From NCBI GenBank assembly GCA_937973935.1, contig CALJJF010000232.1, forward strand, positions 1-15,460: a stretch of 15,460 bases of DNA, read 5' to 3'. Numbering within the stretch: the first letter of the stretch is position 1; each line of letters begins with the position of its first letter. The notes below the pieces were generated by a model, which saw only the letters and a list, made by a program, of their open reading frames with translations, had not been told where the DNA came from and did no database searches. The translations under genes and the position numbers were made by a program. The stretch is from MKRK01 sp001896915 (lineage in GTDB: Bacteria; Bacillota; Clostridia; Oscillospirales; Acutalibacteraceae). Positions 1-7,899 of this stretch are shown piece after piece.

Positions 1-589
1 TTAATTCCGCCGTTTTTTCCTGCCCCTTTTTAAAGTATTTACGAATTTTTCGTAATACAATGGATAACAATGCAATAAAAGGAATGGGCACACAGATAAG
101 CAGAGTCAGCCACGGGTTGATGGTGAACAATATGACCAGCACACCCACAAGAGTGATGATATTGGTGGCAAGGTCGGGAATGGCATGGGCGATCAGGTTT
201 TCAAAGGTGGTGGTATCGTTGATGACTCTGGACATCAATTGGCCGGTCTGCTTGTCGTGGTAATAGCCCATGGATAGCTTCTGGAAATGGTCATATACCA
301 TTTGGCGAACACGGGCAACCAGCCGCCAGGAGGCAACATGGGAAAAATAGTTGTTGATAAACTGACAGAAGGCACGCAGAGCAAAAAAGCCAAGCAGTAC
401 CAGCGACAGAGTGATGATGGTGTTCATTTCTGTTTTGTAGCTGCCATTTTCCACAATTCCGAGGACTTGTTTCGTTACATAGGGTGTGTATAAATTGATC
501 GCGGTCACAATCAATAGGGCGGCTGTGGAAAGATATAAATATTTTGCCCATGGCGCTGCAAGCTTGAATAGTCTGATAATGTATTTCAT
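1..589 (-). CDS. ABC exporter, fused permease-ATPase type, N-terminal part (runs off the window)
   Basis: Reading leftward from an ATG at 589-587, the frame is open for 196 codons to the window edge, so the C-terminal ATPase half lies outside. CGGAGG at 600-595 is a strong ribosome site that fixes the start. The visible part is the transmembrane domain of a type IV (MsbA/LmrA/BmrA-like) exporter. Hydrophobic segments lie near residues 15-38, 55-75, 136-150 and 155-172. The stretch YDHFQKLSMGYYHDKQTGQL leading into SRVINDTTTFENLI is the typical intracellular coupling-helix region of this family. Such proteins work as homo- or heterodimers and export drugs, lipids or peptides; the substrate cannot be read here. 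It is divergent from proS. If the nucleotide-binding domain is absent beyond the edge, it would instead be a broken gene. Confidence 0.9.
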   Translation of the reverse strand, partial: MKYIIRLFKLAAPWAKYLYLSTAALLIVTAINLYTPYVTKQVLGIVENGSYKTEMNTIITLSLVLLGFFALRAFCQFINNYFSHVASWRLVARVRQMVYDHFQKLSMGYYHDKQTGQLMSRVINDTTTFENLIAHAIPDLATNIITLVGVLVILFTINPWLTLLICVPIPFIALLSIVLRKIRKYFKKGQEKTAEL

Positions 590-619
590 TTTTTCCTCCG
601 AAATGTGATTTTTCAGTTT

Positions 620-648
620 ATTTTACACCCTGTGATCCGGTATTACAA
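620..648 (-). promoter_or_regulatory. Candidate promoter for the leftward ABC exporter
   Basis: On the minus strand, TTGTAA (648-643) and TAAAAT (625-620) are separated by 17 bases, followed by a short leader of about 25 bases before the ABC exporter start at 589. The -10 is good and the -35 matches only moderately, so this is tentative. Confidence 0.45.
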
Positions 649-688
649 GTCAAAAAAGGGAAAACAGAGGGTTTGGGAGAAGCGTTTT

Positions 689-720
689 TGGGATTTCACG
701 GATGTACCGGATAAATCCCA
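689..720. repeat. Inverted repeat in the divergent intergenic region
   Basis: TGGGATTT (689-696) and AAATCCCA (713-720) form an 8-bp stem, and CGG/CCG (699-701/707-709) can extend it inward. Neither side is followed by a T run, so it is not an intrinsic terminator. It sits between the two divergent promoters. The rest of 600-804 shows nothing I can name. Confidence 0.4.
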
Positions 721-804
721 TATGCGACAGCAACCGCAAGATTGTATTTTATAAGGAATGGTTCTGCGGCAATTGGGGTGAATGAAACCGTAATAAATTA
801 TGTG

Positions 805-833
805 TTGAAAAATGACTTCTTTTGGTTTATAAT
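805..833 (+). promoter_or_regulatory. Sigma-A type promoter for proS
   Basis: TTGAAA (805-810), a 17-base spacer and a perfect TATAAT (828-833). The predicted start near 840 leaves a leader of about 45 bases, too short for a T-box, which sometimes controls proS in Firmicutes. Confidence 0.8.
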
Positions 834-886
834 AACTTCATTGAGTTTTTATATATCTGGTTGATGTTAGGAGATTTGAAACAAAA

Positions 887-2320
887 ATGGCTGACAAAAA
901 ATTGGTGGAAGAAATCACATCCATGGAAACCGATTTTGCGCAATGGTATACGGACGTTGTGAAAAAAGCGGAGCTCATTGATTATTCTAGCGTAAAAGGG
1001 TGTATGATCGTACGCCCATACGGTTATGCCATATGGGAAAATATACAAAAAGATTTGGACAAACGCTTCAAAGAAACCGGGCACGAAAATGTCATGATGC
1101 CCATGTTTATTCCCGAAAGCCTCTTACAAAAGGAAAAAGACCATGTGGAAGGCTTTGCCCCGGAGGTTGCCTGGGTGACCCACGGTGGACAGGAAAAGCT
1201 GGCGGAGCGCTTGTGCGTCCGTCCCACCTCCGAAACCTTGTTCTGTGAGCACTACTCCCACATCATCCAATCCTATCGTGACCTGCCGAAATTATACAAT
1301 CAATGGTGTTCGGTGGTGCGTTGGGAGAAGAGCACAAGACCTTTCCTTCGTTCCACGGAATTTTTATGGCAGGAAGGGCATACCGCCCATGAAACCGCCA
1401 CAGAAGCAAAAGAGGAAACAGAAAAAATGCTGGGTGTTTATGCGGATTTTTGTGAGCAATCCCTTGCCATTCCTGTGGTAAAAGGCAAAAAGACCGACAA
1501 AGAAAAATTTGCAGGTGCTGTAGCTACCTATACCATCGAAGCCCTGATGCATGACGGGAAGGCACTCCAAAGCGGAACCAGCCATTATTTCGGCGACGGT
1601 TTTGCCCGTGCCTTTGACATACAGTTCGCCGGCAGAGACAATACCCTGCAGTAACCCCACCAAACCTCCTGGGGAATGTCCACCCGTATCATCGGTGCCA
1701 TCATTATGACCCATGGCGACGACAACGGTCTGAAGCTTCCGCCCTATATCGCACCGACCCAGCTAATGATCATTCCCATTGCCATGCACAAAGAAGGCGT
1801 GAAAGAAAAAGCGCTGGAATTAAAAAACAAGCTATCCGGGCTGTGCAGAACGGGGATTGATGTGTCTGATCAATCACCGGGCTGGAAATTTGCCCAGTAT
1901 GAAATGAAGGGTGTACCGCTGCGTCTGGAGATCGGACCTCGGGACATTGAAAACAACCAGTGTGTTTTGGTCAGAAGGGACAACAGAGAAAAAATCGTTG
2001 TAGGACTGGACGAACTGGAAACAACAATACCGAAGCTGTTACAGGCAATGCACGATGCAATGCTTCTTGCCGCACAGCAAAGAAGAGAAACCATGACCTA
2101 TGAAGCAACAAGCCTTGAAGAAATCAAGGACATTGCAGACAACAAGCCCGGTTTTATCAAGGCTATGTGGTGCGGCAGTCTGGAATGTGAAATGAAGCTG
2201 AAGGAATATGCGGGAATCACCTCCAGATGCATGCCGTTTACTGATGAGAAATTATCGGACAAATGCGTTTGCTGCGAAAAAGACGCAGAAGCTTTGGTTT
2301 TTTGGGGCAAGGCTTATTAA
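887..2320 (+). pseudogene. proS: Prolyl-tRNA synthetase (archaeal/eukaryotic-like, ProS type 3) with an in-frame TAA
   Basis: ProS charges tRNA-Pro with proline in the cytoplasm and is normally essential. The reading frame from ATG 887 to TAA 2318-2320 spans 478 codons, a normal length for the roughly 480-residue ProS group. It is broken by an in-frame TAA at 1652-1654 (codon 256). Before the stop are motif 1 (GCMIVRPYGYAIWENI) and motif 2 (VRWEKSTRPFLRSTEFLWQEGHTAH). After it, in the same frame, come HQTSWGMSTR, HGDDNGL, the C-terminal Cys cluster (WCGSLEC, RC, KCVCC) and the GKAY-type C-terminal Tyr seen in this group. Family members have Tyr after LQ at the stop position, so one change, TAC to TAA beside a run of C, explains it. 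AGGAG at 869-873 serves the start. The ATG at 1676 has no ribosome site suggesting a restart. A sequencing error, a true nonsense mutation or read-through are all possible. Confidence 0.9.
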
Positions 2321-2350
2321 TCCTTTGGCAACAGAAAGAATGGGTGTTAT

Positions 2351-2944
2351 ATGTCAATCATAAAAAAACTGCTTTTCGGGGTAACGATCGTCGCAATTGT
2401 GTTTTCCATTTTGATGTTTCAGGTATTGGCGGATGAACCGACAACAGGAAACGATCCTACAACCGCACAGGAAACAACAATACAGAAGACCACAGCAGAA
2501 GACCCCACCACCGATTTGACACAACAATCGGACAAGCAAACCACAACAAAAAAGAACGTTACCCAGGCGTCCACCAAAAAAGTATCCTCTTCGGCGAGCA
2601 ATAACAACAACAGTGATTCTGACAATGATAAATATACTACCACACATAAGCCTGTTACCTATTATTTAAACGGACAGGAATATGTACAGCCGACCACGGA
2701 CGCCAGCGGTGTCACGGTTACTACAATCGCAAAGAATAAGGGCAGCACCTTAGGTAAAAACTATTGGGGTTATGCTGTAAAGCCTGTCATTGCAATTATT
2801 CTGTCCATCCTTGCTCTCATCGGGTTTAATATTTTTATGAGCCGAAGGGCTAACCGCGCTGTGGATGACGATGACGTGATTTACAGTAGCTCCGTAAAAA
2901 AACCGAAAAAGAAGAAACCTGTTATCAGAAATAGAATAAAATAG
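2351..2944 (+). CDS. Thr-rich exported membrane protein of unknown function
   Basis: I do not recognise this 197-residue protein. An N-terminal signal or anchor sequence (about 6-27) ends near a possible cleavage site (VLADEP). It is followed by a long low-complexity segment rich in Thr, Ser, Asn and Lys (about 29-100) containing repeated TT steps. A short ordered stretch follows (TYYLNGQEYVQPTTD, about 103-117). A second hydrophobic helix lies at about 143-163, then a tail with an acidic DDDD patch and a basic KKPKKKKP run. The likely topology is an extracytoplasmic Thr-rich spacer held between two membrane segments, with a short cytoplasmic basic tail. It starts 30 bases after proS and ends at a terminator, so it is probably cotranscribed with proS. 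The ribosome site is weak (AGAATGGG upstream of the ATG). Confidence 0.75.
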   Translation: MSIIKKLLFGVTIVAIVFSILMFQVLADEPTTGNDPTTAQETTIQKTTAEDPTTDLTQQSDKQTTTKKNVTQASTKKVSSSASNNNNSDSDNDKYTTTHKPVTYYLNGQEYVQPTTDASGVTVTTIAKNKGSTLGKNYWGYAVKPVIAIILSILALIGFNIFMSRRANRAVDDDDVIYSSSVKKPKKKKPVIRNRIK

Positions 2945-2952
2945 TTTTATGG

Positions 2953-2980
2953 GGTCTGTAATATTGGTTACAGACCTTTT
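2953..2980 (+). terminator. Intrinsic terminator after the proS transcript
   Basis: GGTCTGTAA (2953-2961) pairs perfectly with TTACAGACC (2968-2976) across a 6-base loop and is followed by TTTT (2977-2980). It lies 8 bases past the stop of the Thr-rich protein gene. Confidence 0.85.
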
Positions 2981-3000
2981 CGTCAGGTTAACATCATTCT

Positions 3001-3020
3001 ATGGGGTCCGATCACCCCAT
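3001..3020. repeat. Short hairpin upstream of murD
   Basis: ATGGGGT (3001-3007) and ACCCCAT (3014-3020) form a 7-bp stem with a 6-base loop, 40 bases before the murD start. There is no T tract after it. No convincing promoter for murD was seen between 2981 and 3060. Confidence 0.4.
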
Positions 3021-3060
3021 GAGTGCCAACTGAATCGAATGGTCGGAGATTGGATTTTGT

Positions 3061-4443
3061 ATGGACAGTAGAATCACACGTTTTTTTGATGAAATGAAGG
3101 GAAAGAAAATTGCATTCTGCGGCATTGGCATCAGCAATCTTCCGCTGGTCTCACTTTTTTCAAAGAAAGGCGCCGTAGTCACTGTCTGTGACCGCAGAAA
3201 AGCAGAAGACCTGCCGGAGGGGGACATGCTGAAATCCTCCGGGGCCATCATCAAAACCGGCGAGGGGTATCTGGACGATCTGGATGTGGATATTATTTTT
3301 CGTACCCCGGGCATGTATTATCATATGGAACAGCTGACTGAGTATCGGAAAAAGGGCGTTATCGTCACCTCCGAAATGGAAGTGTTTTTTGACCTTTGCC
3401 CCTGTAAAACCATTGCCGTCACAGGGTCGGACGGTAAAACCACCACCACTACCCTGATTGCCGAAATGCTCCGGGAAGAAGGAAAAACCGTCCATAAGGG
3501 CGGCAATATCGGCAGGGCGCTGTTGCCTATGATTGAAGAAATCAAGCCTGCTGATTATGCCGTGGTGGAGCTTTCCTCCTTCCAGCTTATTTCGATGCGC
3601 AAAAGCCCCGATGTAGCAGTCATCACCAATGTTGCCCCCAATCTGGATGTGCATAAAACCATGGAGGAATATACCGAAGCAAAACTGAATTTGATTCAGC
3701 ACCAAACGGCGTTTTCTGCTGCGGTATTGAACCGGGACAATGCCGTGACCTGTTCCATGCAAGAGCTCGTGCGGGGTGAATTGAAACTGTTCAGCATGAA
3801 AAATGAGGTTTACAACGGCGCTTTTTGTGACAGTGCCGGTGATCTATACCTTGCCCGCAAGGGGATCAACACCAAAATCATAAATAAAAAGGAAATCCGT
3901 TTGCCCGGTGAACACAATGTGGAAAACTACCTGGCCGCTATTTCGGCAGTGACAGGCTATGTCAGTCTGAAAAGCATTGTGACCGTTGCCAAAAATTTTG
4001 GTGGTGTGGAGCATCGAATTGAGTTTATCAGAGAGCTGGACGGGGTAAAATATTACAATGATTCCATTGCCACAAGCCCCACGAGAACCATCGCAGGGCT
4101 GAAATCCTTCCCGCAGAAAATCATCATCATTGCCGGCGGATATGACAAGCACATTCCTTTTGAGCCCCTGGCTGATGTGGTGAACGAAAAGGTGAAGCTG
4201 ATGGTATTGACAGGACCTACCGCATCAAAAATTGAAAAGGTCGTCACCGGGTATAAAGACTATAACCCGGAAAGCCTGCAAATATTGCATGCCGAAAACC
4301 TGCCAGAAGCCGTAAAGCTTTGTCGGGAACACGCAAACAACGGAGACATTGTATCGCTCAGCCCCGCTTGTGCCAGCTTTGACAGTTATCCGAATTTTGA
4401 AGCCAGAGGACGACATTTCAAAGAGCTGGTGAATGCACTCTAA
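3061..4443 (+). CDS. murD: UDP-N-acetylmuramoyl-L-alanine--D-glutamate ligase
   Basis: MurD adds D-glutamate to UDP-MurNAc-L-alanine in the cytoplasm, an ATP-dependent step of peptidoglycan precursor synthesis. The 460 residues are a normal MurD length. Visible features are the N-terminal nucleotide-fold loop GIGISN (21-26), the ATP P-loop TGSDGKTTTT (121-130), GGNIG (147-151), ELSSFQL (160-166), and NVAPNLDVH (180-188) followed by EYTEAK. Lys198 of that last motif is the position carbamylated in this family. Further on are VEHRIE, NDSIATSPTRT, AGGYDKHIPF and SPACASFDSYPNFEARG, the MurD C-terminal ligase-domain signature. The ATG at 3061 follows a modest GGAG. It is the first gene of a closely spaced plus-strand group, although no dcw-cluster neighbours accompany it. 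Confidence 0.97.
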   Translation: MDSRITRFFDEMKGKKIAFCGIGISNLPLVSLFSKKGAVVTVCDRRKAEDLPEGDMLKSSGAIIKTGEGYLDDLDVDIIFRTPGMYYHMEQLTEYRKKGVIVTSEMEVFFDLCPCKTIAVTGSDGKTTTTTLIAEMLREEGKTVHKGGNIGRALLPMIEEIKPADYAVVELSSFQLISMRKSPDVAVITNVAPNLDVHKTMEEYTEAKLNLIQHQTAFSAAVLNRDNAVTCSMQELVRGELKLFSMKNEVYNGAFCDSAGDLYLARKGINTKIINKKEIRLPGEHNVENYLAAISAVTGYVSLKSIVTVAKNFGGVEHRIEFIRELDGVKYYNDSIATSPTRTIAGLKSFPQKIIIIAGGYDKHIPFEPLADVVNEKVKLMVLTGPTASKIEKVVTGYKDYNPESLQILHAENLPEAVKLCREHANNGDIVSLSPACASFDSYPNFEARGRHFKELVNAL

Positions 4444-4462
4444 GCAGAAGGAAGGATATAAA

Positions 4463-5479
4463 ATGAAGGATTTACTGTTTCAATTATGTGCTGCCGTGGG
4501 TGTGCCCGGCGTGAATGAAGCCAGCCTGCTTGCCGCAGCACAGCTGTCCAAATATGCTGCTGTTCATACGGACAGCCTCGGGGGCGTGGTGGGTGTCATC
4601 AAAGGCGAAAGCGATTATAACATCCTGCTTGATGCACACATCGACGAAATCGGGATGCTGGTCACCACGGTTGACGACAACGGCTTTGTTAAGGTCGCTA
4701 AAATTGGCGGTATCGATATTCGGGTATTGCCCAACTGCAGGGTAATGATTCATGGCACGGAAAAAGTCGCCGGTGTGGTATGCAGTACTCCTCCCCACCT
4801 GAAAAAAGACCATGATGAATCCTTTGACGAAATTGACAGCATCTACATCGATACAGGACTGAGCGGCGACGCCGCCAAAAAAATCATATCTGTAGGGAGC
4901 AGAATATCCTTTGACACGAAACCGGCCGAGCTGTTAAACGGGCTGATTACTGCAAAATCCCTGGACGATCGCGCGGGATGCGCAGCGCTCATCGAAACTG
5001 CAAGAAGGATCACCGCCAGAGGAATCCCGCCAGTCACGGTGACGATATCCCTGTCCGCCCAAGAAGAGCTGGGCAACCGGGGCGCCATCACCTCCGCTTT
5101 TGCCATAGCTGCCGACGAAGCGGTTGCCGTGGATGTCAGCTTTGGACAGTCCGGCGATTTGCCCGCTGAAAAATGCGGCAAGCTGGCAGCAGGACCGATG
5201 CTTGGGTTTTCTCCCGTTTTATCCAAAGATGTCACTGCAAAACTGGAAAAAACTGCGGAGAAAAACCGCATCAAAATACAATATGAAGGCATGGGCGGGA
5301 ACACCTCGACCAATGCAGATGTAATAAGCCTGACCAAAACAGGAATCAAAAGCGGTCTTTTGTCCATCCCCCTTCGCAATATGCACACCGCCGTGGAAAC
5401 CGTTTCTGTTTCCGATGTGACGGCGACGGCGGAATTGTTGACCGCCTATATCTTTGAAGGAGGGCTTTGCCATGCTTAG
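4463..5479 (+). CDS. M42 family metallo-aminopeptidase, first of two
   Basis: This is a cytoplasmic, probably oligomeric (tetrahedral-shell type) dinuclear zinc/cobalt aminopeptidase trimming peptides, often called glutamyl aminopeptidase or endoglucanase M. It is 338 residues long, a full M42 length. Metal-site residues are His59 in AHIDE, Asp168 in LDDR, catalytic Glu201 with Glu202 in AQEELG, Asp224 in AVDVSFG, and His308 in RNMHT. The ATG at 4463 is chosen because AAGGAAGGA lies just upstream. An ATG 30 bases earlier overlaps murD and has no ribosome site. The gene starts 19 bases after murD and overlaps the next M42 gene by 8 bases, so the pair is translationally coupled. Confidence 0.93.
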   Translation: MKDLLFQLCAAVGVPGVNEASLLAAAQLSKYAAVHTDSLGGVVGVIKGESDYNILLDAHIDEIGMLVTTVDDNGFVKVAKIGGIDIRVLPNCRVMIHGTEKVAGVVCSTPPHLKKDHDESFDEIDSIYIDTGLSGDAAKKIISVGSRISFDTKPAELLNGLITAKSLDDRAGCAALIETARRITARGIPPVTVTISLSAQEELGNRGAITSAFAIAADEAVAVDVSFGQSGDLPAEKCGKLAAGPMLGFSPVLSKDVTAKLEKTAEKNRIKIQYEGMGGNTSTNADVISLTKTGIKSGLLSIPLRNMHTAVETVSVSDVTATAELLTAYIFEGGLCHA

Positions 5480-6500
5480 CTTATTACAGCGTCTTTGTGA
5501 AGCACCCTCAGTGTCCGGCAATGAAGAAACCGTCCGGGACATCATCATCAACGAAATCAGACCTTTTTGTGACTTCTCCATTGACGCATTGGGGAATATC
5601 ATCGCTTATAAAAAAGGGAAAACAGAAGCGTCGGTTCGCCTGATGCTCGATGCCCATATGGATGAGGTAGGTCTGATCATCACATACATCTCAGAGGACG
5701 GCCGACTGAAATTTTCGCCCGTCGGCATTGATGCCAAGGTGCTTTTGGGTCGCCGTGTAAAAATCGGTAATATCTACGGAGTAATCAGTGTCAAGCCTGT
5801 GCATTTAATGGACGGCGACGAACGAAAAAAAATGCCCAAGGCAGACAGCCTCTGCATCGACATTGGTGCAGAAAGCCGGGAAGACGCCGTCCGTTATGTG
5901 AAAATAGGGGATGCGGCCGTGTTTGACAGCGGATACAGCGGGTTCGGTGATGGAAAAGTGATTGCAAAGGCGCTGGACAACCGTGTGGGCTGTGCAATTC
6001 TCATAGAAATGATCAAGCAAGAACAACCCTATGATTTGATTTTTACCTTTACCGTGCAGGAGGAAATCGGGCTGAGAGGGGCAAAAACCGCAGCTTTTTT
6101 TGTAGTCCCTGATGCATCCATCGTGGTGGAAACCACAACAGCCGCCGACATTGCCGGTGTATCATCGGACAAGCAGGTGTGCGTGCTGGGGAATGGCCCT
6201 GCCATTTCCTTTATGGACAACCGAACCGTATACGACAAAGAGCTGTATGAAATGGCATTTCGCACGGCGGAAGAAACGGGGGGCAAATGCCAGCCCAAAT
6301 CCGCAGTGGCTGGGGGAAACAATGCCGGCGCGATTCATGTTTCCAATTCCGGCGTCCGCACTCTTGCGGTTTCTGTGCCTTGCCGCTATCTTCATACCGC
6401 AAGCGGCGTTGTAGCGGTGGAGGATATAGATGCCACCCTGCATTTGCTGGGCGCACTGTCAGCAAGAATTGCAGGTGGCGGGGGTTTCATGCAGAATTGA
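5472..6500 (+). CDS. M42 family metallo-aminopeptidase, second of two
   Basis: This is a paralogue of the preceding gene, 342 residues long. The metal and catalytic residues are His62 in DAHMDE, Asp169 in LDNR, Glu197-Glu198 in VQEEIG, Glu220 in VVETTTAAD (the upstream paralogue has Asp here), and His308 in RYLHTA. AAGGAGG (5457-5463) sits 8 bases before the ATG at 5472, so this start is firm. The start overlaps the stop of the first M42 gene. The different residues around the metal site (DNR versus DDR, ETTTAAD versus DVSFG) suggest different substrate preference, or subunits of a mixed complex as known for some archaeal and clostridial M42 enzymes. That is inference. Confidence 0.93.
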   Translation: MLSLLQRLCEAPSVSGNEETVRDIIINEIRPFCDFSIDALGNIIAYKKGKTEASVRLMLDAHMDEVGLIITYISEDGRLKFSPVGIDAKVLLGRRVKIGNIYGVISVKPVHLMDGDERKKMPKADSLCIDIGAESREDAVRYVKIGDAAVFDSGYSGFGDGKVIAKALDNRVGCAILIEMIKQEQPYDLIFTFTVQEEIGLRGAKTAAFFVVPDASIVVETTTAADIAGVSSDKQVCVLGNGPAISFMDNRTVYDKELYEMAFRTAEETGGKCQPKSAVAGGNNAGAIHVSNSGVRTLAVSVPCRYLHTASGVVAVEDIDATLHLLGALSARIAGGGGFMQN

Positions 6501-6532
6501 GAATGCACAATTATAAATAAGGGATTTTGGAA

Positions 6533-7798
6533 ATGAATATGTTTGCAATACCAAGTGATATTTTAGAGATGAGCAACGAGGCGATCCGGCTTTGTAAGGA
6601 TAGCTTTTTAAAAGCTGAGGAGATAACCGAATACAATCAGCAGAAGGTGTTGAAGGCTTTTATTGACGAAAGGGTCAGCGAAAGCCATTTTGCAGCCTCC
6701 ACTGGGTACGGCTACGGCGATAGGGGCAGGGAAACCCTTGAGCGTGTTTTCGCCCGCATCATGGGGGCGGAGGATGCATTGATCCGTCACAGCTTTGTTT
6801 CCGGCACCCATGCATTGACCGTGGCATTGTTCGGCGTACTTCGCCCCGGTGACAAGGTACTTGCTGTGACCGGCAAACCCTATGACACCATTCAGCCGGT
6901 GTTTGGCTTGTCGCCAGCCTCCGGCTCATTGAAAGAATTCGGTGTGATGTATGATGAAATCATTCTAAAAAATAATCATGTGGATATTCCGGCCATGACG
7001 GAATATCTAAACAACCAAACCGTAAAAATGGTTTACATACAACGCTCCAGAGGCTACACCCTTCGTCCCTCTCTTTTCGTTTCACAGATCGGGGAAATTA
7101 TCAAGACAGTGAAAGCGACAAGCCCGCAAACCATTGTCATGGTGGACAATTGCTACGGAGAATTTGTAGACACCATTGAACCCACGGATGTGGGGGCAGA
7201 TTTGATGGCAGGGTCACTGATCAAAAATCCCGGCGGCGGCATTGCGCCCACCGGAGGTTATATTGCAGGCAGAAGGGACCTTGTGGAAATGTGCGCCAAC
7301 CGTATGACGACACCGGGCATCGGCAGGGAAGTGGGAGCAACGTTGGGGCATTCCAGGGAGCTGTTCATGGGGCTGTTCCACGCACCCCACGTCACAGGGG
7401 AAGCGGGCAAAACCGCCATTTATGCCGCAGCACTGTTTGAAAAATGCGGGTATGACGTCGCCCCGAAATACACACAGCCCCGGGGTGACATCATCCAGTC
7501 TGTTTGCCTGAAGGAGCCAAATGCCCTCATCGCTTTTTGTCAGGGAATTCAGTCCGGTGCGCCGGTAGACGCTTTTGTGGTGCCCGAGCCTTGGGATATG
7601 CCGGGCTACGACAGCAAGGTGATTATGGCGGCAGGTGCTTTTACCATGGGCGCATCCATTGAATTGTCCGCCGATGCACCTCTTCGTGAGCCCTATGCCG
7701 CATTTATGCAAGGCGGTCTGAACTTTCACAGCAGCAAAGCCGCCATTTTATTGGCAGTGAAAAAATTGATGGAGCAGGGGTTTATAAATAGAACTTGA
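6533..7798 (+). CDS. Methionine gamma-lyase-like PLP protein ('aluminium resistance' family)
   Basis: A 421-residue, fold-type I PLP-dependent protein of the family Pfam calls Met_gamma_lyase (PF06838), widespread in Firmicutes and often labelled aluminium resistance protein or YnbB. Visible features are the glycine-rich GYGYGDRGR (58-66), SGTHAL (90-95), the PLP-ring Asp205 in VDNCYGE, and the probable PLP-Schiff-base Lys231 in SLIKNPGGG. A GGYIAGRRDLVE segment follows. The family resembles cystathionine/methionine lyases, but its true substrate is uncertain. The ATG at 6533 follows AAGGG at 6519-6523 by about nine bases. The gene starts 32 bases after the second M42 gene. Its last codons contain the -35 box of the tRNA-Leu promoter. 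Confidence 0.92.
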   Translation: MNMFAIPSDILEMSNEAIRLCKDSFLKAEEITEYNQQKVLKAFIDERVSESHFAASTGYGYGDRGRETLERVFARIMGAEDALIRHSFVSGTHALTVALFGVLRPGDKVLAVTGKPYDTIQPVFGLSPASGSLKEFGVMYDEIILKNNHVDIPAMTEYLNNQTVKMVYIQRSRGYTLRPSLFVSQIGEIIKTVKATSPQTIVMVDNCYGEFVDTIEPTDVGADLMAGSLIKNPGGGIAPTGGYIAGRRDLVEMCANRMTTPGIGREVGATLGHSRELFMGLFHAPHVTGEAGKTAIYAAALFEKCGYDVAPKYTQPRGDIIQSVCLKEPNALIAFCQGIQSGAPVDAFVVPEPWDMPGYDSKVIMAAGAFTMGASIELSADAPLREPYAAFMQGGLNFHSSKAAILLAVKKLMEQGFINRT

Positions 7799-7823
7799 CT
7801 TTTCATTCCCGATTGGGTAAAAT
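7795..7823 (+). promoter_or_regulatory. Promoter for tRNA-Leu
   Basis: TTGACT (7795-7800) and TAAAAT (7818-7823) with an exact 17-base spacer. The -35 overlaps the TGA stop (7796-7798) of the PLP protein gene. The predicted transcript starts near 7830, leaving a 5' leader of about 70 bases before the tRNA. Confidence 0.8.
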
Positions 7824-7899
7824 ATATAACGGCTCTCAAAAAGGCTTAGGATGAGAATCCACCAAACAATAGCTTGCATTGTGCAATTTATTGACACCT

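Noticed and set aside
291..551. 86-codon minus-strand ORF
   Set aside because: It lies wholly inside the ABC exporter gene in another frame. The frame from 589 shows clear transporter sequence with a strong ribosome site.
840..886. T-box leader for proS
   Set aside because: The leader predicted from the promoter is under 50 bases, and no T-box sequence or specifier stem is present.
1676..2320. A separate 214-residue gene starting after the proS stop
   Set aside because: It is in the same frame as the first part of proS, carries the missing C-terminal ProS motifs, and has no spaced ribosome site before its ATG.
3160..3762. 200-codon minus-strand ORF opposite murD
   Set aside because: Shadow of murD with His/Gly-rich random-looking composition.
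7891..7896. TTGACA just before the tRNA as a promoter -35
   Set aside because: Its -10 would fall inside the tRNA body, so it cannot drive the tRNA. No -10 match was seen, and a good promoter lies at 7795-7823.
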